NCBI RefSeq assembly: GCF_037975245.1
Contig: NC_092564.1
Location: 12,054,484 to 12,114,483, forward strand
DNA: 60,000 nt
Source of the DNA: Apostichopus japonicus
Taxonomy: Eukaryota; Echinodermata; Holothuroidea; Aspidochirotida; Stichopodidae
Direction of reading: 5' to 3'
Positions 9,861 through 20,100 of the stretch are shown in pieces (the first letter of the stretch is position 1; every line of letters begins with the position of its first letter). A program made the position numbers and the translations under genes. The notes under the pieces are model-generated. The model was not told the origin of the DNA, made no database searches, and saw only the letters and a program-made list of their open reading frames with translations.

Positions 9861-10466
9861 CATAGGCGTAGGACCCTAATTGATTTGGGCGGGCTAACGA
9901 CTTGCCCGAAAAATATAACCAAAGTTTAATGTTAATTGTTAATATGCATATCATGTAGGCATTCATCCGTTATTACATCAGATGCCAATGACGTACAGTC
10001 ATTTTCAATGTTATACCCTTCCACATTGGTTATAATTATTGGGGAAGTCGTTACAACAATAATGATAATAATATAAGTTTAACCGTTGAAAAACACACTG
10101 CAAATTATTATTCTTTCAGTAGGTGCCCGAAAAATTCTCAGCATATTGCCCGAATTTTCACCAAAAAAAATTGAAAAACACATTGCAAATTATTCTTCTT
10201 TCAGTAGGTGGCCGAAAAATTCTCAGTATATTGCCCGAATTTTCACCCAAAAATATTTTAAAAAATGTAAATTATTCTTCTTTCCGTAGGTGGCCGAAAA
10301 ATTTTCAGCATGTTGCCCGAATTTTCACCATAAAATTTGAAAAACACATTGCAAATTATTCTTCTTTCAGTAGGTAGCCGAAAAAATTCTCAGCATATTG
10401 CCCGAGTTTTCACCAAAAATGTTGGTTGGGGGGCTGCATCCCCCAACCCCGACTCCTACGCCTAAG
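9861..10466 (+). mobile_element. hAT-like MITE inserted in the SINE
   Basis: 606 bp, starting CATAGGCGTAGGA and ending TCCTACGCCTAAG (inverted, one mismatch). The 8-bp duplication CCCAGGTG lies at 9853-9860 and 10467-10474. Removing the element and one copy restores the SINE body CCCAGGTGTATAAATGG. The interior is mainly the tandem repeat at 10087-10425, followed by a G/C-rich stem (TTGGGGGGCTGCATCCCCCAA). Confidence 0.9.
10087..10425 (+). repeat. about 82-bp tandem repeat inside the MITE
   Basis: Four units of about 80-90 bp, each with GAAAAACACATTGCAAATTA, CTTTCAGTAGGTG and GCCCGAATTTTCACC. Single-copy relatives occur at 7500-7560 and 12,000-12,240. Confidence 0.85.
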
Positions 10467-10648
10467 CCCAGGTGTATAAATGGGGACCTGTGGGCGATGT
10501 TGAGCTGTTGCCATGTGGAGGGATTTTCTCTATGTTTGATGAGTTATCGTAAACCATGGTAATATTGTTATGCGCCATGAGCACCGTTATCGGTTGATAT
10601 GTCTGCGCTTTATAAATCCTCAATATTGTTATTCTCATTATTACTGAT
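10467..10648 (+). mobile_element. tRNA-type SINE, 3' part
   Basis: Continues the SINE body (CCCAGGTGTATAAATGGGG) and ends in a LINE-like tail, CTTTATAAATCCTC then an ATT-rich run (TTATTCTCATTATTA). Confidence 0.65.
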
Positions 10649-11226
10649 TGTGTGGCAAATCCCTCAGTTAAGTTATCTTCATAGGCGTACGGGACCATTT
10701 CAGTTTGGGGGGGGGGCAGAACTTTTTGTGCCCGAAAGTTCCCGTGACACTATCTAAGCGGAGCGCCACCATCGGTTGGCGCGTAGCGATTTTTGGCAAA
10801 CAATGCCTCTCAGATTGCCGGAAACGGCACTTCTGAAGCCTTGCAAGTTGCATCTAAACATTCTTTATTTTATAATCTCACGTTTTAGAAATTTACACTT
10901 CCCCAAAAATTTGGTAAATTAGAAGAAGAAAAATGGTAACATCACTTTGAAGGGGAAAAATGGGACAGTATATTTTTTAAGCTCCTATTTAGTTACCTTA
11001 TTTATTATTTTAACACAGTACTCAGCTACCTCCAGAAAAACATACAGGCGGGATAATGTCGCTGTGTCGGGTGAGACTGCAATTTGTCTCACAAAAACGT
11101 ATAAAATATAACAAAGAATATGATAAACCTCAGTACTTTTAGGCTTGTAGGCACTCCCCCCCCCCCCCCACCATCCATGAAAAAGAAAATGTTTCTTATA
11201 TACACTCATGTTGGGGATGTCCAGGT

Positions 11227-11887
11227 CAAGGGCGGCGGAAGCACTTTTAATCTGGGGGGGGGGGGGGGCATCGACATCAAAGGGCACTTTGCAGAAATTC
11301 GATTGGACTAATGCAGCCTTATATTTAGTACCCTTTATAACTCTTATTGTATTATCTTATTTGTGTATACACATCACTCCATCAACACCCCCCCCCCCCC
11401 CAAAGGAAAATAAACATACTAGCACTGCAATATCCAATGCGCAAATTGGGAAAAAAGGAACAAGTTTTCTTTTGATACAAAATGAGGTGAAATCATGCTA
11501 GTTGCTAATGTACGAATCTTCCGAATAGGATTTTTTTTCCTGTTAATATCTTAACAAATTTTTTCCATTTGAAATAGCTTTGAGTTTGACCCACAGAAAT
11601 TCAATAAAAGTCACGGGCTTAGTCAGGATTTGCAAAGTTGTATGCACGACTATCTGAGCGGAGCGCCACCATCGGTTGGCGCGGAGCGTACTAGAAAATT
11701 TTGGGTTTTACAAACCCCTCAGATGGCCGGAAACGGCCCTTCCCGAGTGTTCATTCTGGTTCCCTGGCCTCTTGCTAACTTGAGGCACCTCAATTTGTAT
11801 GTGAAAAAAGGCATATTTTTAACCTGAGGTAAAGTGGGGGGGGGGGCATGTTCCCCCTGTGCCCCCCCCCCGGTTCCGCCGCCCTTG
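11227..11887. mobile_element. nested hAT-like MITE (CAAGGGCGGCGGAA ends)
   Basis: 661 bp with a perfect 14-bp terminal inverted repeat (CAAGGGCGGCGGAA / TTCCGCCGCCCTTG). The perfect 8-bp duplication GTCCAGGT lies at 11219-11226 and 11888-11895. It sits inside the 10680-12288 element, so it is younger. Long G and C runs lie just inside the ends. It contains the palindromic module near 11656-11692. Confidence 0.93.
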
Positions 11888-12088
11888 GTCCAGGTATACA
11901 ATTGACTAGTTAGAAAAAAAAATTGATCGTGCAAAAAGCGTGGTAGCCCAGATGAACTGCGCTTACGGTGGTGTTACACGGAAATATTCGGGCATCATGA
12001 TGCTAAATAAAGAAAATCATGGAATTGTCGGGCAAAAATTTGAAAAAGATTCGGGCAAGCTACTGCATATTTATATATATATATATAT

Positions 12089-12238
12089 ATTTCCAGAGGA
12101 CAAGAAATTCGGGCAAAAGTCCTGAAAATTCGGGCAGCCTAAGAGGAGAAAAAAATATGTATATATATATATTTTTTTCTCCTCTTAGGCTGCCCGAATT
12201 TTCAGGACTTTTGCCCGAATTTCTTGTCCTCTGGAAAT
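12089..12238. repeat. perfect 70-bp-arm inverted repeat (hairpin)
   Basis: 12089-12158 and 12169-12238 are exact reverse complements, with a 10-base AT-rich centre. The arms begin ATTTCCAGAGGACAAG and contain GCCCGAATT-family sequence. It lies near the right end of the 1.6-kb hAT-like element and is preceded by an AT dinucleotide run. Confidence 0.97.
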
Positions 12239-12296
12239 TTGGGGGGGCAGTCTGCCCCCCTGCCCCCCCCCCGCCTCGTACGCCTATGGTTATCTT

Positions 12297-13038
12297 CATA
12301 AAACTTTTCGAACATTTTGATCCTCGCATTTCGTACCACAAATACCACATGTTCTACGCAGACTGAGGAGTGGGTGCTCTATTTTCCCCACCCAACAGGC
12401 ACGACTTTCCCAGAACCAGTAGCCAAGTTACGATGGGAGTAAAAATGAATGATTTGATTGTTCATTTCTCATGCTTTCAATTATATGCCTCCCTTTCAAC
12501 CCCACATAATACAGTATAATATTAGCACAACTTTGCATGTATGGCCGTATTAATAGAAAGCCTACATATACATACCTCAGTATGCACCTTTACACGTTGA
12601 ACAGTTTTTTAGGTGAGGGCCCTCATACAAGGGAGTCGGAATTAACGACCATGATATGCCACCCCAGCACCTCCTTGAACTTCTGCATCCCGCCATTGTT
12701 TGTTCACAGTGCGACCGAGGAGTTTGAGAAAATTTGTAAAGAGTAAAAATGTCAGCCAAAAATCCCCCACATTCGAAGCTTAGCATTAGTATTAGTAATG
12801 CCCCTTAGTGCCATAAAATACTTAAGATTCTCGGATATTAAGCACTAACAAAATTACATTCAGTTGGGACACAACTTGTAGATTAGGATCAATTTGAACA
12901 AGGTACTACAAACCAGTTCACTGGCACCATTATTTAAAAGGACGTAAGTAGAGTTACCTCCTTGGTTCACTGACTTTGACAGATAATCCTTTGAAAAAAG
13001 GGCCACACAGCTACACATCAACACACGTATTGATGAGA
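12297..13038. other. unique DNA, possible promoter-side sequence
   Basis: No repeats or protein-like frames with support. The two opposing short frames at 12,537-12,786 overlap each other and look like chance. Confidence 0.35.
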
Positions 13039-13049
13039 TTTGGCGGGAA
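13039..13049 (+). promoter_or_regulatory. E2F-like site
   Basis: TTTGGCGGGAA matches the E2F consensus. It lies 24 bases upstream of the candidate start codon at 13,073. A single 11-base match is weak evidence by itself. Confidence 0.3.
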
Positions 13050-13072
13050 TTTAGTTTGCAACATCACGGTTA

Positions 13073-13124
13073 ATGATGGAGGAAGCAACCGTTGTAACTA
13101 CGTGCTTCTATGCAGTGAAGCTTG
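13073..13124 (+). CDS. candidate first coding exon, unknown gene
   Basis: Two adjacent ATGs open a 17-codon frame (MMEEATVVTTCFYAVKL). One further base precedes a consensus donor, G|GTGAGT at 13,125. An E2F-like site lies just upstream. It is the last good donor I recognise on the plus strand before the intron-like array. The next acceptor of similar quality is the one at 16,218, ahead of the 40-nt exon-like block. I therefore suggest it as the 5' exon of the transcription unit that contains the array. The exon is short and a chance ATG-plus-donor is possible. I do not recognise the peptide. Confidence 0.3.
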
Positions 13125-13330
13125 GTGAGTAAAATCTTCCAAATTAAACTAACCAATCTTTTTATTGCTCACGACAAGTTGCTTGTTTTAGTGTTGAGTG
13201 AGGAACACAAACTTTATAGAGATATGATCAGTTTATAATAATAACGCGTTGATATTACTTCAAAGTACGGTATGTAACCCAGCAGCAGTGCTAGTAATTG
13301 CGTGGGCAATCAATGTTTAAACACCCTCAA
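13125..13330. other. probable intron, unique DNA
   Basis: AT-rich sequence following the candidate donor. No features seen. Confidence 0.3.
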
Positions 13331-13559
13331 GACTAGGGCTCTCCTTAACGGCCAAGGCTTGCGTATTCCAGTCTTTTATAGTCCTGTGATAAAAATTACT
13401 GAAAAGCACGATGATTTTTACATACTAACTTGTGGGGCCTTGACCACCAGCCCATTCTGTGTCCATTCTGGCCCCCGGTCTGGTCCCATCGTAAAGATAC
13501 ACTAGTTTGATCTATTCACTGCGTTTGTCGAATGGGGTCCACAATGCTGGAGTAATGGC
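13331..13559 (+). repeat. old tandem duplication, copy 1 left part
   Basis: Matches 16,285-16,527 closely (for example GCCAAGGCTTGCGTATTCC, CACGATGATTTTTACA, TTGTCGAATGGGGTCC). The copy resumes at 15,892 after the 2.3-kb hAT-like insertion. Confidence 0.9.
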
Positions 13560-13567
13560 GTAGGAAT

Positions 13568-15891
13568 CAGCGACGTAGCCAGGAATTTGAAAAGGGGAGC
13601 ACTTTTTGCGATTGATATGGGAGAGGGGGTGTCCCCCTCCCCCTTTTGAGTTTTTTTTTTAAACAATTGCAGGTCCTTAGAACGACCTGGTGCCAGCGAC
13701 GTAGCCAGGAATTTGAAAGGGGGAGCACTTTTTGCGATTGATATAGATTTTCAAAGTTGTAGGCACGACTATCTGAGCGGAGCGCCACCATCGGTTGGCG
13801 CGGAGCGTACAAGAAAATTTTGGGTTTTACAAACCCCCCAGATGGCCGGAAACGGCCCTTCCCGAGTGTTCATTCTGGTTCCCTGGCCTCTTGCTAACTT
13901 GAGACACCTCATTCAATATCACTTTTAAACCCACAAAACAAACGAGTTAAAGTAGTACGTAGTTCAATACTACATAATGTATTAAAATTAGCAAGGTACA
14001 TGTACAGAGTAGTCTTACTTTTTAACTTCTGATACTTGTAGATACAAAGATAGGCCAGAAATGTCTTTGATACAACTATAGCCAGTAGTTGTCTTTGATA
14101 CAACTGTACTGTAGCTAGTAAATGTTTAAGTTAGCCTAATGAGAGAAGGCGAGAGCTATCCGACGATTGCCATCTGATGCAAATTTCTCAACTGTTTTCT
14201 CAACTGAAATATTATCTGCGTAAACGGGTTCTTAACTACTAAAAAACTGACAAGATCGGATCCTACTGTCTTTTCGGCGGGTAGAGTGTTGAATGAAACG
14301 GCACGCGATAGAAATGACAGCCTAGATGACAGAAGAATAGGTCACCTAATTTAGCCATATTCTTGCTACGTTCATTTCAATAGTTTTTCCTGTCTATAGA
14401 CTCTTAAACTCGTCCAGCAAGCTTATCGATTTGAATTATGGGTGTTTTTAAAAAAAAGATAAATTGGCCAAAGAAAAATGTAGGCCCGGGCCAACAGTGC
14501 TACGCCCCTGATCATATGATATCATTATCAGCAGATTTTGTTTCCTGTTTGAATTCCTTTACATATTCTTTTGCATAATATATCAGAAAGAAAAACATAC
14601 TGTAGTGCTCTTTTACAATTTTTCCAGTAGGATGTTTCTTGTTTATTGTCCAATGTCTGGACTTTAATACATTTGACGAACTTAACTGATGGACAATATA
14701 AACTTTCATATTTTGTAATATAGCCAGATATGCAGTGGTGTAAAAACAAATATCGTTACCGTAGTGTATTAGCAGTGTAATACTTATTATAGGAAGTGCG
14801 TATCACGTACGATTGCTAGCTTAGCTTCATAACATGCTGTTCGTACAACAACTTAGGTCGACTCATAGAACGACGTTGTCGACGTTACAGTTCGTGACAT
14901 TCCATAGAGTGCGGTTAGGTAGGCAATATGTATTTTATTACGAAGTGGCCAACTGTAGGCTTGTAATTGGCTATAAGCTAAATTTATCTAATTGCATCTG
15001 CCAAACTAAGTAAGTAGTTGAATCAGTAGGCGTGAATGTTACTACGATTACAATCAAGTTAACGGAGCTGACGAGTATTCAAGATCACAAGAGCACTGAG
15101 AAAATACCATGCTAAGAAACGAGTTTAAAAAAAAATCGACACTGAAAGGGGGGGAGCGGTCGCTCCCCTGCTCCTCCCTGGCTACGTCCCTGCAGGCTGG
15201 TGCAATGTTTTGCCAGTTTCATAATTATCATATGATAATATCAGCAGATTTTGTTTCCGTTTTGAATTCGTTTACATTTTCTTTTACATATTATATCAGA
15301 AAGACAAACATAAAGTGCTCTTTTACAATTTTTCCAGTAGGATGATTCTTGTTTATTGTTCCTTTGTCTAGACTTTAATATACTTGACGAACTAAACTGA
15401 TGGACAATATAAACTTTCATATTTTGTAAGACAGCCAGATGTGCAGTGGTCTAAAATCAAATATCGTTATCGCTGTGTATTAGCAGTGTAATAATTATTT
15501 ATAGGAAGCGCGTATCACGTACGATTGCTAGCTAGCTTCATAACATGCTGTTCGTGCAACAACTTCGGACGAATCATAGAAAGGATGATAACGAACGTTG
15601 ATGACGTCGTTGAGCATACGGTTCGTGACACTCCATCGAGCGCGGTTAGATAGACAATATGTATTTTATTACGCAGTGGCCAACTGTAGGCTAGTCTACA
15701 GGCTACATTTAGCTAATGCATCTGCCAAGCTAAGTAAATAGCTGCATTAGTATAGGCCTGAATGTTACAACGGAGCTGACTAGTATTCAAGATCAAAAGA
15801 GCACTGACAAAATACCATGCAAACAACAATTTTTAACATTTTTGCGACACTGAAAGGGGGGAACGGTCGCTACCTCCTGGCTACGTCCCTG
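13568..15891. mobile_element. hAT-like non-autonomous element, 2.3 kb composite
   Basis: It starts CAGCGACGTAGCCAGGA and ends TCCTGGCTACGTCCCTG (one mismatch). The perfect 8-bp duplication GTAGGAAT lies at 13,560-13,567 and 15,892-15,899. Excising it rejoins the two halves of the older duplication, which independently confirms the boundaries. A second copy of the same family is nested inside. No transposase frame is visible. Confidence 0.92.
13694..15195. mobile_element. same-family hAT-like element nested in the previous one
   Basis: A second start CAGCGACGTAGCCAGGA lies at 13,694 and a second end CTGGCTACGTCCCTG near 15,192. The flanks CCTGGTGC (13,686-13,693) and GCTGGTGC (15,196-15,203) differ by one base. 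Nesting one family member in another explains why about 14,520-15,150 and 15,235-15,860 look like a tandem duplication (shared ATCAGCAGATTTTGTTTCC, GGACAATATAAACTTTCATA). It carries the palindromic module near 13,776. CTACGCCCCTG near 14,503 may be the end of a further element. Confidence 0.7.
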
Positions 15892-16140
15892 GTAGGAATT
15901 ACTATTGAAGAGTGATAGGCATGCAGAAAAACGGTGATGATTAAAGGCAGTACGGTAACCATGGGGGGAAGGGTGCTGGCCTAGTGTGTGTTGGGGGATG
16001 TGCCCCCTACTCCAATTTTCAGACTTTGGATCCCTCCCCAAATTTTGTGTCCCTAGCTCCTCCCTCTAATTAAATCGAACTTTTGTTATAGGTCCACTAG
16101 ATATAGCTAAGGAGACTTATAGTTTTTTAGATGTTAATTT
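15892..16140 (+). repeat. old tandem duplication, copy 1 right part
   Basis: Matches about 16,520-16,830 (shared GCATGCAGAAAAACGG, GGGGGATGTGCCCC, AAGGAGACTTATAGTTTT). Copy 2 has about 60 extra bases between 16,655 and 16,760. Confidence 0.85.
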
Positions 16141-16149
16141 GGCCCTAAT

Positions 16150-16264
16150 TGGACGCTTCGTTAGCGGGTCGGTTATGTTTTTGATATGTTCTAACTGTTT
16201 TTCTTGCCTTGTTTTCAGAAGCAGAAGAAGATGGATTAAGTCGCAGGACGGCAATAATGTAAGA
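16150..16264 (+). repeat. outlying ancestral-type monomer
   Basis: The intron-like block GTTAGCGGGTCGGTTATG ... TTCTAACTG ... TTTTCAG is followed by a 40-nt exon-like block (16,219-16,258) ending AAT|GTAAGA. It stands alone, separated from the array by about 570 bp of the duplicated flanking sequence. It diverges from the core monomers. Both splice-like ends are intact, so it is a good candidate for the ancestral form. Confidence 0.75.
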
Positions 16265-16284
16265 AGAAGGGTACTATATAGGCC

Positions 16285-16830
16285 AGATCTCCTTAACTGC
16301 CAAGGCTTGCGTATTCCAGTCTTTTATAGTCCTGTGATAAAAACTTCTGAAAAGCACGATGATTTTTACATACTAACTTGTGGGGCCTTGACCACCGGCC
16401 CACTATGTCTTCTCTATTGGGGCAATCTGGCCCCAGGTCTGGTCCCAAAGTAAAGATACACTAGTTTGGTCTATTCACTGCATTTGTCGAATGGGGTCCA
16501 CAATGCTGGAGTACTGATGGCGTAGGAATTGCTATATTGTAGAGTGATGGGCATGCAGAAAAACGGAGCTGTTTGGAGGCGGTACGGAAAACATGGGGAA
16601 GGGAGCTGGCCTTGCGTGTGTGTCGGGGGATGTGCCCCTTACTCCAATTGTTCAGACTTTAAATGGGTACATACTCCCTTTGGATCCCTCCCATAGCACC
16701 CTCCCCAAATATTGTGTCCCCTCCTCCACCCACCCTACCTGCCCAAACAAAATCAAAATTTTGCTATGGGTCCGTTAGATATCCCTAAGGAGACTTATAG
16801 TTTTATAGTTGTTACTTTGGCCGTAATGGG
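16285..16830 (+). repeat. old tandem duplication, copy 2
   Basis: Second copy of 13,331-13,559 plus 15,892-16,140, uninterrupted. It ends exactly where the continuous array starts (GGCTTGGTTAGTGGGTGGG), so each copy carries an array-type monomer at its right end. Confidence 0.85.
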
Positions 16831-17100
16831 AGGCTTGGTTAGTGGGTGGGTTATGTATTTGATGTGTTTTGACTGTTTTTCTGGCCTTCTTGTTTCACAT
16901 GCAGTAGAAGATGGATAAAGACGCAGGACAATGACATAAGAAGAAGGATGATGACGGTGGAAGGTGGATACAGACGGAAGGTATTTGATTAAGACGCTGG
17001 ACAATGCAACCAGAAGAAGAGGGGGGGGGGGTCCCAGGGTTAGTGGGTGGGTTATGTTTTTGATATGTTCTAACTGTTTTTCTAGCCTTGTTGTTTCAGA

Positions 17101-20100
17101 TGCACAAGATGGATTAAGACGCAGGACGATGAAGATGTTAAAAGAAGGATAATGTTGGTGGAAGGTGGAGGCAGACGGAAGGAGGTGGATTAAGAGGCTG
17201 GACGATGCTACCAGAAGGAGAGGGGGGGGGGGTCCCAGGGTTAGTGGGTGGGTTACGTATGTCATATGTTCTAACGATTCTTCTAGCATTGTTGTTTCAG
17301 ATGCAGAAGAAGATGGATTAAGACGCAGGACCATGACGATATAAGAAGAAGGATGATGTTGGTGGAAGGTGGAGGCAGACAGGAGGTGGACTAAGAGGCT
17401 GGACGATGCCACCAGATAAGAGGGGGGGGGTCCCAGGGTTAGTGGGTGGGTTATGTTTTTGATATGTTCTAACTCTTTTCTAGCCTTGTTTTTTCAGATG
17501 CAGAAGAAGACGGATTCAGACGTAGGACGACGTAGAAGAAGGATGATGACAGTGGGATGCAGACGGAAGGAGGTGCATTAAGACGCTGGACGATGCCACC
17601 AGAGGAAGAGGGGGGGTCCCAGGGTTAGTGGGTGGGTTATGTTTTTGATATGTTCTAACTGTTTTTCTAGCCTTGTTGTTTCAGATGCAGAAGAAGACGG
17701 ATTAAGACGCAGGACGACGTAGCAGAAGGATGATGACAGTGGGACGCAGGCGGAATAAGGTGCATTAAGAAGCTGCACGATGCCACCAGAAGGAGAGGGG
17801 GGGGGTCCCAGGGTTAGTGGATGGGTTATGTTTTTCATATGTTCTAACTGTTTTTCTAGCCTTTTTTTTTCAGATGCATAAGACAGATTAAGACGCAGGA
17901 CGATGACGACGTAAGAAGCAGGATGATGACAGTGGGAGGCAGACGGAAGGAGGTGCATTAAGACGCTAGACGATGCCACAAGAAGAAGGGGGGGTCCCAG
18001 GGTTAGTGGGTGGGTTATGTTTTTGATATGTCCTAACTATTCTTCTAGCCTTGTTGTTTCAGATGCAGAAGAAGACGGATTAAGACGCAGGACGATGACG
18101 ACCTAGGAAGAAGTCTGATGTCTGTGGAAGGTGGATATAGACGGAAGAAGATGCATTAAGACCCTGGAAGATGCCACCAGAAGAAGAGGGGGGGATCCCA
18201 GGGTTAGTGGGTGGGTTATGTTTTTAATATGTTCTAACTGTTTTTCTAGCCTTGTCTTTTCAGATGCAGAAGACAGATTAAAACGCAGGACGTTGAACAC
18301 GTCAGAAGCAGGATAATGACAGTGGGAAGCAGACGGACGGAGGTGCATTAAGACGCTGGATGATGCCACCAGAAGAAGAGGGGGGGGGTCCCAGGGTTAG
18401 TGGGTGGGTTATGTTTTTGATATGTTCTAACTGTTTTCTAGACTTGTTGTTTCAGATGCACAAGATGGATTAAGACGCAGGACGATGAAGATGTTAAAAG
18501 AAGGATAATGTTGGTGGAAGGTGGAGGCAGACGGAGGGAGGTGGATTAAGCGGCTGGACGATGCTACCAGAAGGAGAGGGGGGGTCCCAGGGTTAGTGGG
18601 TGGGTTATGTTTTTGATATGTTCTAACTTTTTTTCTAGCCTTGTTGTTTCAGATGCACAAGATGGATTAAGACGCAGGACCATGACGATGTAAGAAGAAG
18701 GATGATGTTGGTGGAAGGTGGAGGCAGACGGAAGGAGGTGGACTAAGAGGCTGGACGATGCCACCGGAATTAGAGGGGGGTCCCAGGGTTAGTGGGTGGG
18801 TTACGTATGTCATATGTTCTAACTATTCTTCTAGCCTTGTTGTTTCAGATGCAGAAGAAGATGGATTAAGACGCAGGACCATGACGATATAAGAAGAAGG
18901 ATGATGTTGGTGGAAGGTGGAGGCAGACAGGAGGTGGACTAAGAGGCTGGACGATGCCACCAGATAAGAGGGGGGGGGGGTCCCAGGGTTAGTGGGTGGG
19001 TTATGTTTTTGATATGTTCTAACTGTTTTTCTAGCCTTGTTGTTCAGATGCAGAAGAAGACGGATTAAGACGCAGGACGACGTAGAAGAATGATGACAGT
19101 GCAGACGGAAGGAGGTGCATTAAGACGCTAGACGATGCCACCAGAAGAAGAGGGGGGTCCCAGGGTTAGTGGGTGGGTTATGTTTTTGATATGTTCTAAC
19201 TGTTTTTCTAGCCTTGTTGTTCAGATGCAGAAGAAGACGGATTAAGACGCAGGACGACTTAGCAGAAGGATGATGACAGTGAGACGCAGGCGGAATAAGG
19301 TGCATTAAGAAGCTGCACGATGCCACCAGAAGGAGAGGGGGGGTCCCAGGGTTAGTGGGTGGGTTATGTTTTTGATATGTTCTAACTGTTTTTCTAACCT
19401 TTTTTTCAGATGCAGAAAAAGACGGATTAAGACGCAGGACGACGTAGCAGAAGGATGATGACAGTGAGACGCAGGCGGAATAAGGTGCATTAAGAAGCTG
19501 CACGATGCCACCAGAAGGAGAGGGGGGGTCCCAGGGTTAGTGGGTGGGTTATGTTTTTCATATGTTCTAACTGTTTTTCTAGCCTTTTTTTCAGATGCAG
19601 AAGACAGATTAAGACGCAGGACGATGAAGACGTAAGGAGCAGAATGATGACAGTGGGACGCAGACGGAAGGAGGTGCATTAAGACGCTGGACGATGCCAC
19701 CAGAAGAAGAGGGGGGGTCCCAGGGTTTGTGGGTGGGTTATGTTTTTCATATGTTCTAACTGTTTTTCTAGCCTTGTTTTTTCAGATGCAGAAGACAGAT
19801 TAAGACGCAGGACGTTGAAGACGTAAGAAGCAGGATGATGACAGTGGGACGTAGACGGAAGGAGGTGCATTAAGACGCTGGAAGAAGCCGCCAGAAGCAG
19901 AGGGGGGTGGTCCCAGGGTTAGTGGGTGGGTTATGTTTTTGATATGTTCTAACTGTTTTTCTAGCCTTTTTTTCAGATGAAGAAGACAGATTAAGACGCA
20001 GGACGTTGTCGACGTAAGAAGCAGGATGATGACAGTGAGAGGCAGACGGAAGGAGGTGCATTAAGACGCTAGACGATGCCACCAGAAGAAGAGGAGGGGT

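Larger units (their letters stand above)
10680..12288 (+). mobile_element. hAT-like element, 1.6 kb, holding a second one
   Basis: It starts CATAGGCGTACGGGACC and ends CCTCGTACGCCTATG. The perfect 8-bp flanks are GTTATCTT (10672-10679 and 12289-12296). Without the nested 11227-11887 element and its 8-bp duplication it is about 940 bp. It carries one palindromic module (near 10752) and the long perfect hairpin at 12089-12238. It is close in termini to 9861-10466. No transposase frame. Confidence 0.88.

Noticed and set aside
12019-12366. Opposing 115- and 96-codon frames as genes
   Set aside because: They mirror each other across the perfect hairpin at 12,089-12,238 and its simple repeats, so their likeness comes from the palindrome.
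14512-14749. Two overlapping minus-strand frames as genes
   Set aside because: They lie within the non-autonomous hAT-like element, overlap each other in two frames and have no protein-like pattern.
16964-17152. Plus-strand frames starting MDIDGRR or MDTDGR and reading through the intron-like block (VSGWVMFLICSNCFSSLV)
   Set aside because: The hydrophobic part is the translated branch and pyrimidine tract. The frames end within one monomer and differ between types, so a repeated membrane peptide is unlikely.
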